DNA from: Streptomyces formicae
GTDB taxonomy: Bacteria > Actinomycetota > Actinomycetes > Streptomycetales > Streptomycetaceae
Direction: 5' to 3'
DNA: 64,000 nucleotides
NCBI RefSeq assembly: GCF_002556545.1
Contig: NZ_CP022685.1
Location: 6,550,001 to 6,614,000 of the forward strand
Position numbers and translations under genes: made by a program. This document shows, one piece after another, positions 19,010 through 28,160 of the stretch (the first letter of the stretch is position 1; each line of letters opens with the position of its first letter). The notes beneath the pieces were generated by a model. The model did no database searches. It was not told the origin of the DNA and saw only the letters and a list, made by a program, of their open reading frames with translations.

Positions 19010-20176
19010 TTACAGTCGTGACGACTTCAGCACCATGTGCAGCAGCAGCCGGTCCTCGCCCTCGTCCAGGTCGAGGCCGGTGAGCTGCTCCACGCGCGAG
19101 AGCCGGTAGTACAGCGTCTGGCGGTGGATGCCCAACTCCGCCGCCGTGCGGCCCGCCTGTCCCGCGCAGTCGAGGAACACCTCGGCGGTGCGCGCCAGTT
19201 CGCGGTGGGTGGGGCTCAGGAGCTGGGTGCCCACCGGGTCGTGCGCGGCCTCCGGGGGCAGCGCCGTCAGGAGCCGGAAAGGGCCCACGTCCGACCACTG
19301 CGCCACCGGGCCGAAGCGCCGCTCGGCGAGCGCGGCGCGCGCCGCGCCCGCCGCCTCCCACCAGGCGGCCCCCAGGTCATCCAGGCCGTACCGGGCCCCG
19401 GCGATCCCCGCCGTGGCGCCCGGCGCCGCGTCGAGCAGGCGGGCGGCCGCCGTGTGCGCGGGCGACAGCGAGTCGGCCGTCCGCAGCCGCACCAGGGCCG
19501 CGAGGGACTGCGCCGTGGTGCCCCACGGCACCGTGCACACCGCGGCCGCGCCCGGCACCGCGCGGGCCGCGGGTGCGTCGTCCGGGTCCGCCGAGCGCCA
19601 CGGGGCCACGCACACCACCGCGTGCAGGCCCTCGCCCCGGGAGCCGAGCGCGGTGCGCAGGGCGGCCACCGCCATGTCCCGCTGCCAGCCGCGCTCGGCG
19701 GTGAGGACCGCGCGGAACTCGCGGGTCAGGTCGGCGCCCGCCTGCGCCTCGTCGGCGAGCAGCGCGCCGATCCTGCCCGCCACCTCCATGGCGGCGGTCA
19801 GCTGCTGCTCGCCGGGTCCCGGGTCGTCGTCGAGCAGCCACACGTAGCCAAGGGCGAAACCCCTGTGGCGTACGGGAAGGCAGATCCTGCCCCGGTAGAC
19901 CCCGGCCTCCGGGGTGGGCGGGATCCGGACGGGGCCCGTGGCCCGGGTGATGCCGAAGCCCTCGAACCAGGCGCGGACCTCGGCCGTGGAGCGGCGGGTC
20001 AGGATCGAGCGGGTCCTGACCGGGTCGAGGACGGTCGCGTCGAACCCGCTGTCGCCGTCGGCTCCGCCGTCGTGCGCGCCGAACGCGATCAGCTCGAAAT
20101 CGCGGTTCTCCAGGGTCGCCGGGGCGCCGAGCAGCGCCGAGATCTCGTCGACCAGTTCTTGGTAATCGCCTTTCAC
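19010..20176 (-). CDS. PucR/CdaR-type regulator of proline catabolism
   Basis: A 388-residue regulator from the GTG at 20176; the ATG at 20215 would extend it but lies within a palindrome. The N-terminal part is a sensory domain starting [22 protein letters not shown]. The C-terminus carries a PucR helix-turn-helix ([22 protein letters not shown], about residues 348-370). It is divergent from the proline dehydrogenase-pruA operon, which it most likely activates in response to proline, as related regulators do in streptomycetes. Confidence 0.87.
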   Translation of the reverse strand: MKGDYQELVDEISALLGAPATLENRDFELIAFGAHDGGADGDSGFDATVLDPVRTRSILTRRSTAEVRAWFEGFGITRATGPVRIPPTPEAGVYRGRICLPVRHRGFALGYVWLLDDDPGPGEQQLTAAMEVAGRIGALLADEAQAGADLTREFRAVLTAERGWQRDMAVAALRTALGSRGEGLHAVVCVAPWRSADPDDAPAARAVPGAAAVCTVPWGTTAQSLAALVRLRTADSLSPAHTAAARLLDAAPGATAGIAGARYGLDDLGAAWWEAAGAARAALAERRFGPVAQWSDVGPFRLLTALPPEAAHDPVGTQLLSPTHRELARTAEVFLDCAGQAGRTAAELGIHRQTLYYRLSRVEQLTGLDLDEGEDRLLLHMVLKSSRL

Positions 20177-20207
20177 CCCACCATTCTCACGCAGCCCGCC
20201 GGATCCT

Positions 20208-20223
20208 TCAGACATATGTCTGA
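20208..20223. promoter_or_regulatory. Palindromic candidate operator between regulator and proline genes
   Basis: TCAGACATATGTCTGA is a perfect 16-bp palindrome between the regulator start (20176) and the proline dehydrogenase start (20378). It is the most symmetric element in the divergent region and a plausible binding site for the PucR-type regulator. It also argues against using the ATG at 20215 as start. Confidence 0.5.
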
Positions 20224-20377
20224 GATCCAGGGCACGGATGCGTGACAGCTGTCGATGGCCCAGGATCGGAGGGATCCTTAAATTTCACGGTGGTTCTCCG
20301 TGCCGTACCGCCGCATTCCCCCTTTGTAGGGCTATGCCGGTAGGGCACCCGCTTTCGTACACCCGTGGAGGTGCCCC

Positions 20378-21304
20378 GTGCTGGGTCCCGTGATCCTCGC
20401 CGCGTCGCGCAGCGACAAGATGCGCCGTTTCGTTTCGGCGGCCCCGGGCACCAAGCAGGTTGTCGCCCGGTTCATCGCCGGTGAGGGCGTCGACCAGGTC
20501 GTGCCGATCATCGTGGACGCCGCCGACAAGGGCCTCGAGGTCACCCTCGACGTGGTCGGCGAGGACATCACCACGGTCGAGCAGTCGCACGCCGCCCGCG
20601 ACGCCTACCTGGAGCTCATCGAGCGCCTGAAGGACCTCGGCCTCGGCACCAAGGCCGAGATGTCGGTGAAGCTGTCGATGTTCGGGCAGGCCCTCGAGGG
20701 CGGCCACGAGCTCGCGCTGAGCAACGTGCGCCCCGTCGTCGAGGCCGCCGCCGCCATCGGCACCACGGTCACCCTGGACGCCGAGGACCACACCACCCTC
20801 GACTCGATGTTCGCCATCCACGAGGAGCTGCGGAAGGACTTCCCGCAGACGGGCTGCGTCATCCAGGCCTACCTCTTCCGCACCGAGGACGACGCCCGGC
20901 GCCTCGCCGACAACGGCAGCCGCGTGCGCATCGTGAAGGGCGCCTACAAGGAGCCCGCCGAGGTCGCCTTCCAGGACAAGCCCGAGATCGACAAGGCGTA
21001 CGTCCGGATCCTGCGCATCCTCATGGAGGGTGAGGGGTACCCGATGATCGGGTCCCACGACCCGCGCCTGATCTCCATCGCGCAGGAGCTCGCGCGGCGC
21101 GCGGGGCGCAAGCTGGACGAGTACGAATTCCAGATGCTGTACGGCATCCGCAGCGACGAGCACCTGCGGCTCGCCGCCGAGGGCCACCGCATGCGCGTCT
21201 ACACCGCCTACGGCACCGACTGGTACGGCTACTTCATGCGCCGTCTCGCGGAGAAGCCGGCCAACCTGCTCTTCTTCGCCCGCTCCATCCTCACCAAGGG
21301 CTGA
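20378..21304 (+). CDS. Proline dehydrogenase
   Basis: A 308-residue FAD-linked monofunctional proline dehydrogenase (PutB/PruB type) that oxidises proline to pyrroline-5-carboxylate and passes electrons to the quinone pool. The start is a GTG after GGAGG. Family motifs visible are the C-terminal MLYGIRSDEHLRLAAEGHRM, then RVYTAYGTDWYGYFMRRLAE, with the substrate-binding double Arg and Tyr. pruA follows 48 bp downstream in the same operon. Confidence 0.94.
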   Translation: MLGPVILAASRSDKMRRFVSAAPGTKQVVARFIAGEGVDQVVPIIVDAADKGLEVTLDVVGEDITTVEQSHAARDAYLELIERLKDLGLGTKAEMSVKLSMFGQALEGGHELALSNVRPVVEAAAAIGTTVTLDAEDHTTLDSMFAIHEELRKDFPQTGCVIQAYLFRTEDDARRLADNGSRVRIVKGAYKEPAEVAFQDKPEIDKAYVRILRILMEGEGYPMIGSHDPRLISIAQELARRAGRKLDEYEFQMLYGIRSDEHLRLAAEGHRMRVYTAYGTDWYGYFMRRLAEKPANLLFFARSILTKG

Positions 21305-21352
21305 GCCGCCCACCCCGTACAAAAGCCCCCGCACAAAGGAGCTCAGGAACTC

Positions 21353-22984
21353 ATGGACGCTGTGACCCAGGTCCCCGCCCCGGTCAACGAGCCGGTCCAC
21401 GGCTACGCCCCCGGCTCCCCGGAGCGTGCCCGTCTCGAGAGCAAGCTCAAGGAGCTCGCCGAGAACCCGATCGAGCTGCCCATGACCATCGGCGGCGTCA
21501 AGCGCCTCGGTGGCGGCGAGCCCTTCCAGGTCGTGCAGCCGCACAACCACAAGGCCGTCATCGGCACCGGCCGCGGCGCCACCAAGCAGGACGCCCAGGA
21601 CGCGGTGGACGCCGCGCTCGCCGCCGCCCCGGCCTGGCGCGCGATGTCCTTCGACGACCGCGCCGCGATCATCCTGCGCGCCGCCGAGCTGCTCTCCACC
21701 ACCTGGCGCGAGACGCTGGCCGCCTCCACGATGCTCGGCCAGTCCAAGACCGCCCAGCAGGCCGAGATCGACACCCCGTGCGAGCTCGTCGACTTCTGGC
21801 GCTTCAACGTGAAGTACGCCCGTGACCTGCTCGCCGAGCAGCCCCCGGCGAACTCCACCGGCGTCTGGAACCGCCTGGACCACCGCCCGCTCGAGGGCTT
21901 CGTCTATGCGATCACGCCGTTCAACTTCACCGCCATCGCGGGCAACCTGCCCACCGCCCCTGCCCTGATGGGCAACGTGGTCGTGTGGAAGCCGTCCCCG
22001 ACGCAGACCCACGCCGCCGTGCTGCTCATGCAGCTCCTGGAGGAGGCCGGTCTTCCCAAGGGCGTCATCAACCTGGTCACCGGCGACGGCATCGCGGTCT
22101 CCGAGGTCGCCCTCACCCACCGCGACCTGGCGGGCATCCACTTCACCGGTTCGACCCCGACCTTCCAGCACCTGTGGAAGACGGTCGGCGAGAACATCGC
22201 CAACTACCGCACCTACCCGCGGCTTGTCGGCGAGACCGGCGGCAAGGACTTCGTCGTCGCGCACCCGTCCGCGGACCGCGCGATCCTGAAGACCGCGCTG
22301 ACCCGTGGCTCCTTCGAGTTCCAGGGCCAGAAGTGCTCCGCGACCTCGCGCGCGTACATCCCGGCCTCCATCTGGAACTCCGGCTTCAAGGAGGAGTTCG
22401 CGGCCGAGGTCGACGGCATCACCATGGGTGACGTCACCGACCTGTCGAACTTCATCGGCGCCGTCATCGACGAGCGCGCGTTCGCCAAGAACAAGGCGGC
22501 CATCGACCGCGCCAAGGCCGACGACTCCTGCACGATCGTCGCGGGCGGCACCTACGACGACTCGGTGGGCTACTTCGTGCGCCCGACCGTCGTCGAGTGC
22601 GCCGACCCGGAGAACGAGGTCTTCAAGACCGAGTACTTCGGCCCGTTCCTCGCCGTGCACGTCTACGAGGACGACAAGTACGACGAGATGCTGACCCAGA
22701 TGGAGTCGGCCTCGGACTACGCGCTGACGGGTTCGGTCATCTCCGGTGACCGCGCCGCCGCCGCGTACACGATGGAGAAGCTCCGCTACGCCGCGGGCAA
22801 CTTCTACATCAACGACAAGTCGACCGGCGCCGTCGTCGGCCAGCAGCCCTTCGGCGGCGGTCGCGCCTCCGGCACCAACGACAAGGCCGGTGCCCCGCAG
22901 AACCTGCAGCGGTGGACGCTGACCCGCGCCATCAAGGAGACGCTGGTCCCGCCGACCGAGTACGGCTACCCGCACATGGGCTGA
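21353..22984 (+). CDS. pruA: L-glutamate gamma-semialdehyde (P5C) dehydrogenase
   Basis: A 543-residue aldehyde dehydrogenase that completes proline degradation, oxidising glutamate semialdehyde to glutamate with NAD+. The catalytic Glu lies in LVGETGGKD and the catalytic Cys in FQGQKCSATSRAYIP. The NAD-binding motif is FTGSTPTFQ. Length and motifs match stand-alone class 1 P5C dehydrogenases. A GGAG-type site precedes the ATG, and the gene is co-transcribed with proline dehydrogenase. Confidence 0.96.
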   Translation: MDAVTQVPAPVNEPVHGYAPGSPERARLESKLKELAENPIELPMTIGGVKRLGGGEPFQVVQPHNHKAVIGTGRGATKQDAQDAVDAALAAAPAWRAMSFDDRAAIILRAAELLSTTWRETLAASTMLGQSKTAQQAEIDTPCELVDFWRFNVKYARDLLAEQPPANSTGVWNRLDHRPLEGFVYAITPFNFTAIAGNLPTAPALMGNVVVWKPSPTQTHAAVLLMQLLEEAGLPKGVINLVTGDGIAVSEVALTHRDLAGIHFTGSTPTFQHLWKTVGENIANYRTYPRLVGETGGKDFVVAHPSADRAILKTALTRGSFEFQGQKCSATSRAYIPASIWNSGFKEEFAAEVDGITMGDVTDLSNFIGAVIDERAFAKNKAAIDRAKADDSCTIVAGGTYDDSVGYFVRPTVVECADPENEVFKTEYFGPFLAVHVYEDDKYDEMLTQMESASDYALTGSVISGDRAAAAYTMEKLRYAAGNFYINDKSTGAVVGQQPFGGGRASGTNDKAGAPQNLQRWTLTRAIKETLVPPTEYGYPHMG

Positions 22985-23071
22985 CGCCCCTCCCGGGCCT
23001 TCGCGGCCCGCCCCTGAACCCCGCCTCCGATCTGGGCCCCACCCCGATCGGAGGCGGTGTCTTTTCCGGGG

Positions 23072-23980
23072 TCAGCCCAGCGCGTCGACGACGATCCGGG
23101 TGATGTCCTCGGCGATCCGGTCCTCGCCGGGCGTGTCCGGGTCCAGGCGGGTCGTGTAGACGGAGACGACCAGTGGCGCCCCCTTGGGCGGCCACGCAAC
23201 GGCGACGTCGTTGACCCCTCCGTAGGCGGGGGACCCCGTCTTGTCGCCGACCCGCCAGCCCTCGGGGAGCCCGGCGCGGATCCGCTGGTCGCCGGTGGTG
23301 TTCTCCAGGAGCCAGCGGATCAACTGGTCGCGGTCGAGCGGGTGGAGGGCGTCGCCGATGACGAGCTTGCGCAGGTTCTCCGTCATCGCGGCGGGCGTCG
23401 TCGTATCGCGCCGGTCGCCCGGGATGTTGGTGTTGAGATCGGTCTCCCAGCGGTCGAGGCGGGTGCGGGAGTCGCCGATCGAGCGCGCGAACTCGGTGAT
23501 GCCGGACGGGCCGCCGATGCGGCGCATCAGCAGATTGGCGGCGGCGTTGTCGCTGTAGGTGATCGTCGCGTCGCACAACTCCCGCACCGTCATGCCGGTT
23601 TCGAGGTGCATCTCGGTGCGCGGCGAGTGCGTGACGAGGTCGTCGCGCCCGTACCTGATGAGTACGTCGAGCAGCCCTGGCTCCTGCTCGCGGGCGCGGC
23701 GCAGTATCGCCGCGCCCGCGAGGACCTTGAACGTCGAGGCGATCGCGAAGCGTTCGTCCGCGCGGTAGCCGACGGTGGCACCGGTGCCGGTGTGCAGCGC
23801 GTGCACGCCGATCCGGCCCGGGTAGCCCTTCTCCAGCTCGCGCAGCCGCCGCCGGACGTCGGGGGCGGCCGCCGCCGCGTGCGCGGTGCTGGCGCCCGTG
23901 CCCGTGCCGGACAGCGAGAGGAGTACGGGCGCGGCGGCCGCGGCGCCGAGGAGTGTCCTGCGGGAGGAGGTCGATTTCAT
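23072..23980 (-). CDS. Class A beta-lactamase
   Basis: A 302-residue serine beta-lactamase. A twin-arginine signal (SSRRTLLGAAAAAPVLLSLSG) exports it through Tat, as for other Streptomyces enzymes. All class A catalytic motifs are present: STFK (nucleophile Ser), YSDN, WETDLN with the general-base Glu, and DKTGS. It should hydrolyse penicillin-type lactams; the spectrum cannot be read. No blaI/blaR regulators are adjacent. Confidence 0.93.
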   Translation of the reverse strand: MKSTSSRRTLLGAAAAAPVLLSLSGTGTGASTAHAAAAAPDVRRRLRELEKGYPGRIGVHALHTGTGATVGYRADERFAIASTFKVLAGAAILRRAREQEPGLLDVLIRYGRDDLVTHSPRTEMHLETGMTVRELCDATITYSDNAAANLLMRRIGGPSGITEFARSIGDSRTRLDRWETDLNTNIPGDRRDTTTPAAMTENLRKLVIGDALHPLDRDQLIRWLLENTTGDQRIRAGLPEGWRVGDKTGSPAYGGVNDVAVAWPPKGAPLVVSVYTTRLDPDTPGEDRIAEDITRIVVDALG

Positions 23981-24063
23981 GATCCCGACCGTACCGGGCG
24001 GGTCCGTGGGGACGCCGTGGACAGCGGGACCGCGGCGGCGTCGTGGGCCGCCGGGCGCCGGGG

Positions 24064-24438
24064 CTACGCCGTGGGCTGCGGGTGCCGGGCCGCCGCCGAG
24101 ATCACCTGGTTCAGGACCTCCCTGGCCCGCAGCAGGTCCGCCACCTGCCCGTCGATCCGCTCCCGCTCCCTGATCAGCTCGTCCGCGAGCCACGGCGTGG
24201 CCTGCTCGGAGGGGCCGCCGTCCTTGTCCCGCATGCACGGCAGGAGTTGGTAGATCTTCGCGCTGCACAGGCCCGCTGCGAACAGCTCCTGGATGTGGAC
24301 GACCCGGTCGACCGCGGCCTCCGCGTAGTCGCGGTGGCCGCCCGGGGTGCGCTCGGCGTGCAACAGGCCCTGCTTCTCGTAGTAGCGCAGGGACCGCTCG
24401 CTCACAGCGGTACGCTTCGCCAGCTCGCCGATCCTCAT
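24064..24438 (-). CDS. MerR-family regulator
   Basis: A 124-residue MerR-type regulator with the N-terminal winged helix MRIGELAKRTAVSERSLRYY and a long dimerisation coiled coil (DELIRERERIDGQVADLLRA). One Cys pair candidate (SAKIYQLLPCMRDK) is not the metal-binding pattern of MerR, so a metal ligand is unlikely. It is divergent from the old yellow enzyme gene, which it probably activates from the overlapping promoter at 24478. Confidence 0.91.
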   Translation of the reverse strand: MRIGELAKRTAVSERSLRYYEKQGLLHAERTPGGHRDYAEAAVDRVVHIQELFAAGLCSAKIYQLLPCMRDKDGGPSEQATPWLADELIRERERIDGQVADLLRAREVLNQVISAAARHPQPTA

Positions 24439-24477
24439 GTACCGCCCTCTCGTCGCCGTCCCCGTCGGGACACGGAC

Positions 24478-24509
24478 TTGAATCTGACATCAGTGTCAGC
24501 TTCTACCGT
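24478..24509 (+). promoter_or_regulatory. MerR-type promoter with central dyad, probably leaderless
   Basis: TTGAAT (24478-24483) and TACCGT (24504-24509) are separated by 20 bp. That is the over-long spacing typical of MerR-controlled promoters. The spacer holds the perfect dyad CTGACA-TCAG-TGTCAG (24484-24499). Transcription would start at about the ATG at 24516, and no ribosome binding site is present, so the mRNA is likely leaderless. Confidence 0.72.
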
Positions 24510-24515
24510 TCCGGC

Positions 24516-25637
24516 ATGACGAACACCGAGCTTCTCGCCCCCTATTCCGCAGGCCCCCTCGGCCTCCTGCCCAACCGCGTCGTGATGGCCCCGATGACCC
24601 GCGCCCGCGCCGCCGACGACGGCACCCCGCTGCCCGTCGTCGCCGACCACTACGCCCAGCGCGCCGGCGCGGGACTCATCGTCACCGAGGGCATCTGGCC
24701 CAGCAGCCGGGGCCAGAGCGGCTGGCGCTACCCCGGTCTGGAGACCGCCGCGCACATCGAGGGCTGGCGGCGCGTGACCGACGCCGTGCACGCGGCGGGC
24801 GGCCGGATCTACGCCCAGCTGATGCACGGCGGCCGCAACGGCCACCCGCTGGCCCGCATCGACGGCGACCTGCCGCTCGCCCCCTCCGCCGTGACCCCGC
24901 CAGGACACGCGCACGGCCCGGACGGCACCAAGCCCGACTACGTCGCCCCGCGCGAGATGACCAGGGACGACATCCGCACGGCCGTCGAGGACTTCGTGGC
25001 CGCCGCCCGCAACGCCGTCGACGCGGGGTTCGACGGGGTCGAACTGCACGGCGCCAACAGCTACTTGATCCACCAGTTCCTCGCCGACAACACCAACCTG
25101 CGGGACGACGAGTACGGCAAGGGGTCGATCGCCGACCGCATCCGCTTCGCCGTCGAGGTGGTCCGCGCCGTCGCCGACGCCATCGGCGCCGAGCGGCTCG
25201 GGCTGCGACTCTCGCCCGGCAACCCGCAGTTCGGCATGGCCGAGGCCGACCCCGGTCCCGTCTACCGCGCGCTGCTCGCCGAGATCGACGGCCTCGGCCT
25301 CGCCTACCTCCACCTCACCGACAACGACCGCTATCCCGCCCTCGCCGACCTGCGCCCGCGCTGGCACGGCCTGCTCATCGGCAACGTCGGGGAGAACGGC
25401 GACCCGACGACACGGGAGGCGGGCGAGGCCGTCCTCGCGTCCGGCCTCGCCGACCTCGTCTCGTACGGGCGGGCGTTCATCTCCAACCCCGACCTGCCCG
25501 CGCGCCTGGCGACGGGCGCGCCGCTCCAGGAGATCGACCACGCCCACCTCTACACGAACGGCGCGCGGGGCTACACCGACTACCCCTTCCTGGAGCGGGA
25601 GTTGGTGGCATCCGGTCAGACCTCCACGAGCACCTGA
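24516..25637 (+). CDS. Old yellow enzyme family alkene reductase
   Basis: A 373-residue FMN flavoprotein (NemA/OYE type) that uses NADPH to reduce activated C=C bonds, nitrate esters or other electrophiles. Motifs are the N-terminal NRVVMAPMTRARA, the substrate-binding HGANSYLIHQFL (His and Asn pair), RLSPGN, and the phosphate-binding region SYGRAFISNPDL. The divergent MerR gene suggests induction by electrophilic stress. Its last 22 bp overlap the end of the convergent nitroreductase gene. Confidence 0.93.
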   Translation: MTNTELLAPYSAGPLGLLPNRVVMAPMTRARAADDGTPLPVVADHYAQRAGAGLIVTEGIWPSSRGQSGWRYPGLETAAHIEGWRRVTDAVHAAGGRIYAQLMHGGRNGHPLARIDGDLPLAPSAVTPPGHAHGPDGTKPDYVAPREMTRDDIRTAVEDFVAAARNAVDAGFDGVELHGANSYLIHQFLADNTNLRDDEYGKGSIADRIRFAVEVVRAVADAIGAERLGLRLSPGNPQFGMAEADPGPVYRALLAEIDGLGLAYLHLTDNDRYPALADLRPRWHGLLIGNVGENGDPTTREAGEAVLASGLADLVSYGRAFISNPDLPARLATGAPLQEIDHAHLYTNGARGYTDYPFLERELVASGQTSTST

Positions 25638-26323
25638 TCGAGGGATTTGCGGACGAGGTCGGGGACCTCGCAGTCCGCCGCCGGATAGCCCACGGGGATC
25701 ACCGCGAACGCCTTCTCGTTCTCCGGCCTGCCGAGCACCTGCGAGAGGAAGCGCATCGGGCTCGGCGTGTGGATCAGCGCGGCGAGGCCCGACAGGTGCA
25801 GCGCGGACAGGAGCATCCCCACCGCGATGCCGACCGACTCGTCGACGTAGTAGTGCTTGTGCTTGGTGCCGTCCTCGCCCAGCCAGTAGCGCTGCTGAAA
25901 GACGACGATCAGCGCGGGCGCGTCCGTCAGGTGCGGCTTCACCTCGTCCGTGCCGAGCGGACGCAGGGCCGCGAGCCACTCCTCGCCGAGGCGCCCGTCG
26001 TAGGAGATCTGCTCCTCGTGCTCGGCGGCCTCGCGGATGCGGCGGCGGATCTCGGGGTCCTGGACGAGGACGAACGTCCACGGCTGCTGGTGCGCGCCGG
26101 ACGGCGCGGTCGCCGCGCACGCGATGGCGTCCCGCACGACCTGCGCGGGCACCGGGTCGGTGGCGAACTGCCGGACCGTGCGCCGCTCGTCCATCCGCGT
26201 CCTCAACTCGGCCGCGTGCGCCAGTGATTCGGCCTCGGGCATGCGCTGCGGGCGGTAGGGCACCGAGCGGTAGGGCGCGCCGTGGATGGGGGTCCACTCC
26301 TGCTGCTGTTCAGTCTCAGACAT
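25616..26323 (-). CDS. Nitroreductase family flavoprotein
   Basis: A 235-residue FMN-dependent oxidoreductase from the ATG at 26323. The FMN-binding signature ERRTVRQFATDPVPAQVV is followed by CAATAPSGAHQQPWTFVLV, and the C-terminus has IPVGYPAADCEVP. Its type is close to the iodotyrosine deiminase/BluB-like branch, which reduces nitro groups, halogenated phenols or quinones. The substrate is unknown. It is convergent with and overlaps the alkene reductase gene; both may deal with electrophiles. Confidence 0.9.
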   Translation of the reverse strand: MSETEQQQEWTPIHGAPYRSVPYRPQRMPEAESLAHAAELRTRMDERRTVRQFATDPVPAQVVRDAIACAATAPSGAHQQPWTFVLVQDPEIRRRIREAAEHEEQISYDGRLGEEWLAALRPLGTDEVKPHLTDAPALIVVFQQRYWLGEDGTKHKHYYVDESVGIAVGMLLSALHLSGLAALIHTPSPMRFLSQVLGRPENEKAFAVIPVGYPAADCEVPDLVRKSLDQVLVEV

Positions 26324-26513
26324 GGGTCCGATTCTGCGGCGGAAGGGGGTGTCCGCGCCATGGTGCAGACCAATTGCGGGACGGCGGTGGCCGGTTCGGC
26401 CGACGGGGGTGGCCGGTTCGGCTCCACCCCGCGACGAGGAGTGCCGCGCACACCACGCCCGCCGCGGGGAAATCGGGGTGCGCACTCGGATGAGGGCTGA
26501 GTACGGTGGGCGT

Positions 26514-27041
26514 GTGACCACCCTGCGTACCGCCCACACCAGCGATATGACCCGGGGCGACCTCCTCGCCGCCCGCCGACTGATGGACGCGGCCTTCGAG
26601 GGCGACTTCAGCGACCAGGACTGGGAGCACGCGCTCGGCGGCATGCACGCCCTGGTGCGCGACGAGCAGGGGGACCTCGTCGCGCACGGCGCCGTGGTCC
26701 AGCGCCGGATCCTGCACAACGGCCGTTCGCTGCGCGTCGGTTACGTCGAAGCGGTCGCCGTCAGGCCCGACCGGCAGCGACAGGGGCTCGGCGGGCAGGT
26801 GATGGGCGGGCTGGAGCGGATCATCGACACGGCGCACGACTTGGGGGCGCTCTCCGCGTCCGACGAGGGGCAGCGGCTCTACCTCGGGCGCGGCTGGCAG
26901 GAGTGGAAGGGCGCGGTCGGCGTGCTCGGTCCCGACGGCGTCCTCCTCATGCCCGACGAGGAGCCGCCGCTGCTGTGGGGCGCGGACCTCGACCCGGCGC
27001 ACGAACTGCTCATCGAATGGCGGGACGGGGACGTCTACTAG
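26514..27041 (+). CDS. Aminoglycoside 2'-N-acetyltransferase-like GNAT
   Basis: A 175-residue GNAT acetyltransferase strongly resembling the AAC(2')-I family of mycobacteria. Shared signatures include FSDQDWEHALGGMHAL, the acetyl-CoA region VEAVAVRPDRQRQGLG, LGALSASDEGQRLYLGRGW and the terminal WRDGDVY. In that family the enzyme acetylates the 2'-amino group of aminoglycosides such as gentamicin and tobramycin; it may have another native role. The start is the GTG at 26514. The 190-bp upstream gap contains two GGTGGCCGGTTCGGC copies and no gene. Confidence 0.85.
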   Translation: MTTLRTAHTSDMTRGDLLAARRLMDAAFEGDFSDQDWEHALGGMHALVRDEQGDLVAHGAVVQRRILHNGRSLRVGYVEAVAVRPDRQRQGLGGQVMGGLERIIDTAHDLGALSASDEGQRLYLGRGWQEWKGAVGVLGPDGVLLMPDEEPPLLWGADLDPAHELLIEWRDGDVY

Positions 27042-27060
27042 CCGTACGTACCGGGCCGCA

Positions 27061-28059
27061 CTACGCCGCCGTGCCGCGCACGATCATCTTGCCCCGGTTC
27101 TCGCCCCGCAGCATGCCCAGGAACGCGTCGACGATCCGGTCGAAGCCCTCGACCACCGTCTCGTCGAGCCGGACGCGCCCGCTCTGGAGGTGCGGCACCA
27201 CGAACTCGTACAACTCCTCCTGGAGATGCGGGTAGTCGCGGACGAGGAAGCCCTCCATGCGCAGGCTCTTCTCGACGATGTCGGGCAGATTGCGCAGCGC
27301 GTACGGGGTGCTCGTGGCGTTGTACTGCGCGATCGTGCCGATCCGTACGATGCGGCCGCGCTCGCGCAGCGCGGAGATCGCCGCCTCCAGTTGCTCGCCG
27401 CCCACGTTGTCGACGTAGAGGTCGATGCCGTCGGGCGCGGCCTCGGCCAGGAGCTCGGCCGCCGGGCCCGCGTGGTGGTCGAAGACCGCGTCGTAGCCGA
27501 CGTGTCCGGTCAGGTACGCCGCCTTCGCCGCCGAGCCCGCGCTGCCCACGAGCCGTCCCGCGCCCATCAGCCGGGCGAGCCGTCCGGTCGCGGTGCCGAC
27601 GCCGCCCGCCGCCGCGGAGACGAACAGGTCCTGTCCTTCGCGGAGTTCGGCGATGCGGGTGAGGCCCACATAGGCGGTGAGGCCGGTGCCGCCGAGGATG
27701 CTGAGGTAGGCGGAGAGGGGTACGCCGTCGAAGCGGGGGAGGCGGCGCACCTCGTCGGGGGCGACCACGGAGTGCGTGCGCCAGCCCTTCCGGTGGAGGA
27801 CGATCTCGCCCTCGGCGAGCGCCGGGTCGCGCGACTCGACGACCCGGCCGATGGTCCGGCCCTCCAGCGGGGCGTTCAGCGCGAAGTCGCCGTCCATCAT
27901 CTCGCGGTGGTACGGATCGACGGACCAGTACAGGTTCTCGACCAGGGCGGTGCCGGGCGCGGGCGCGGGCAGGGCGGACTCCACGAAGGAGAGCTGGTCG
28001 GGGGTGGGGAAGCCGTGGGGGCGGGCGATCTGGTGCACGGTGAGCGCGGTCTCGGTCAT
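27061..28059 (-). CDS. NADP-dependent MDR oxidoreductase
   Basis: A 332-residue zinc-free medium-chain dehydrogenase of the leukotriene B4 12-hydroxydehydrogenase/curcumin reductase type. It reduces alpha,beta-unsaturated ketones and aldehydes. Motifs are LVENLYWSVDPYHREMM near the N-terminus, the Rossmann region LFVSAAAGGVGTATGRLARL, and DLYVDNVGGEQLEAA. No zinc ligands are seen. It is divergent from a LysR regulator that probably controls it. Confidence 0.9.
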   Translation of the reverse strand: MTETALTVHQIARPHGFPTPDQLSFVESALPAPAPGTALVENLYWSVDPYHREMMDGDFALNAPLEGRTIGRVVESRDPALAEGEIVLHRKGWRTHSVVAPDEVRRLPRFDGVPLSAYLSILGGTGLTAYVGLTRIAELREGQDLFVSAAAGGVGTATGRLARLMGAGRLVGSAGSAAKAAYLTGHVGYDAVFDHHAGPAAELLAEAAPDGIDLYVDNVGGEQLEAAISALRERGRIVRIGTIAQYNATSTPYALRNLPDIVEKSLRMEGFLVRDYPHLQEELYEFVVPHLQSGRVRLDETVVEGFDRIVDAFLGMLRGENRGKMIVRGTAA

Positions 28060-28125
28060 GTCCGAGAACGTAGGCAGGAATGCGGATCACGGGCAGAGGG
28101 TTGCGCTCATGGAACGCCCCGACCC

Positions 28126-28140
28126 ATGAAGACTCCTCAT
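28126..28140. promoter_or_regulatory. Candidate LysR binding site
   Basis: ATGA-N7-TCAT lies between the divergent oxidoreductase and LysR genes and fits the T-N11-A pattern for LysR-type regulators. It ends 20 bp before the LysR start codon, in line with autoregulation. The assignment rests on symmetry and position only. Confidence 0.35.
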
Positions 28141-28160
28141 AGACCCAGGTGGGAACCCTG

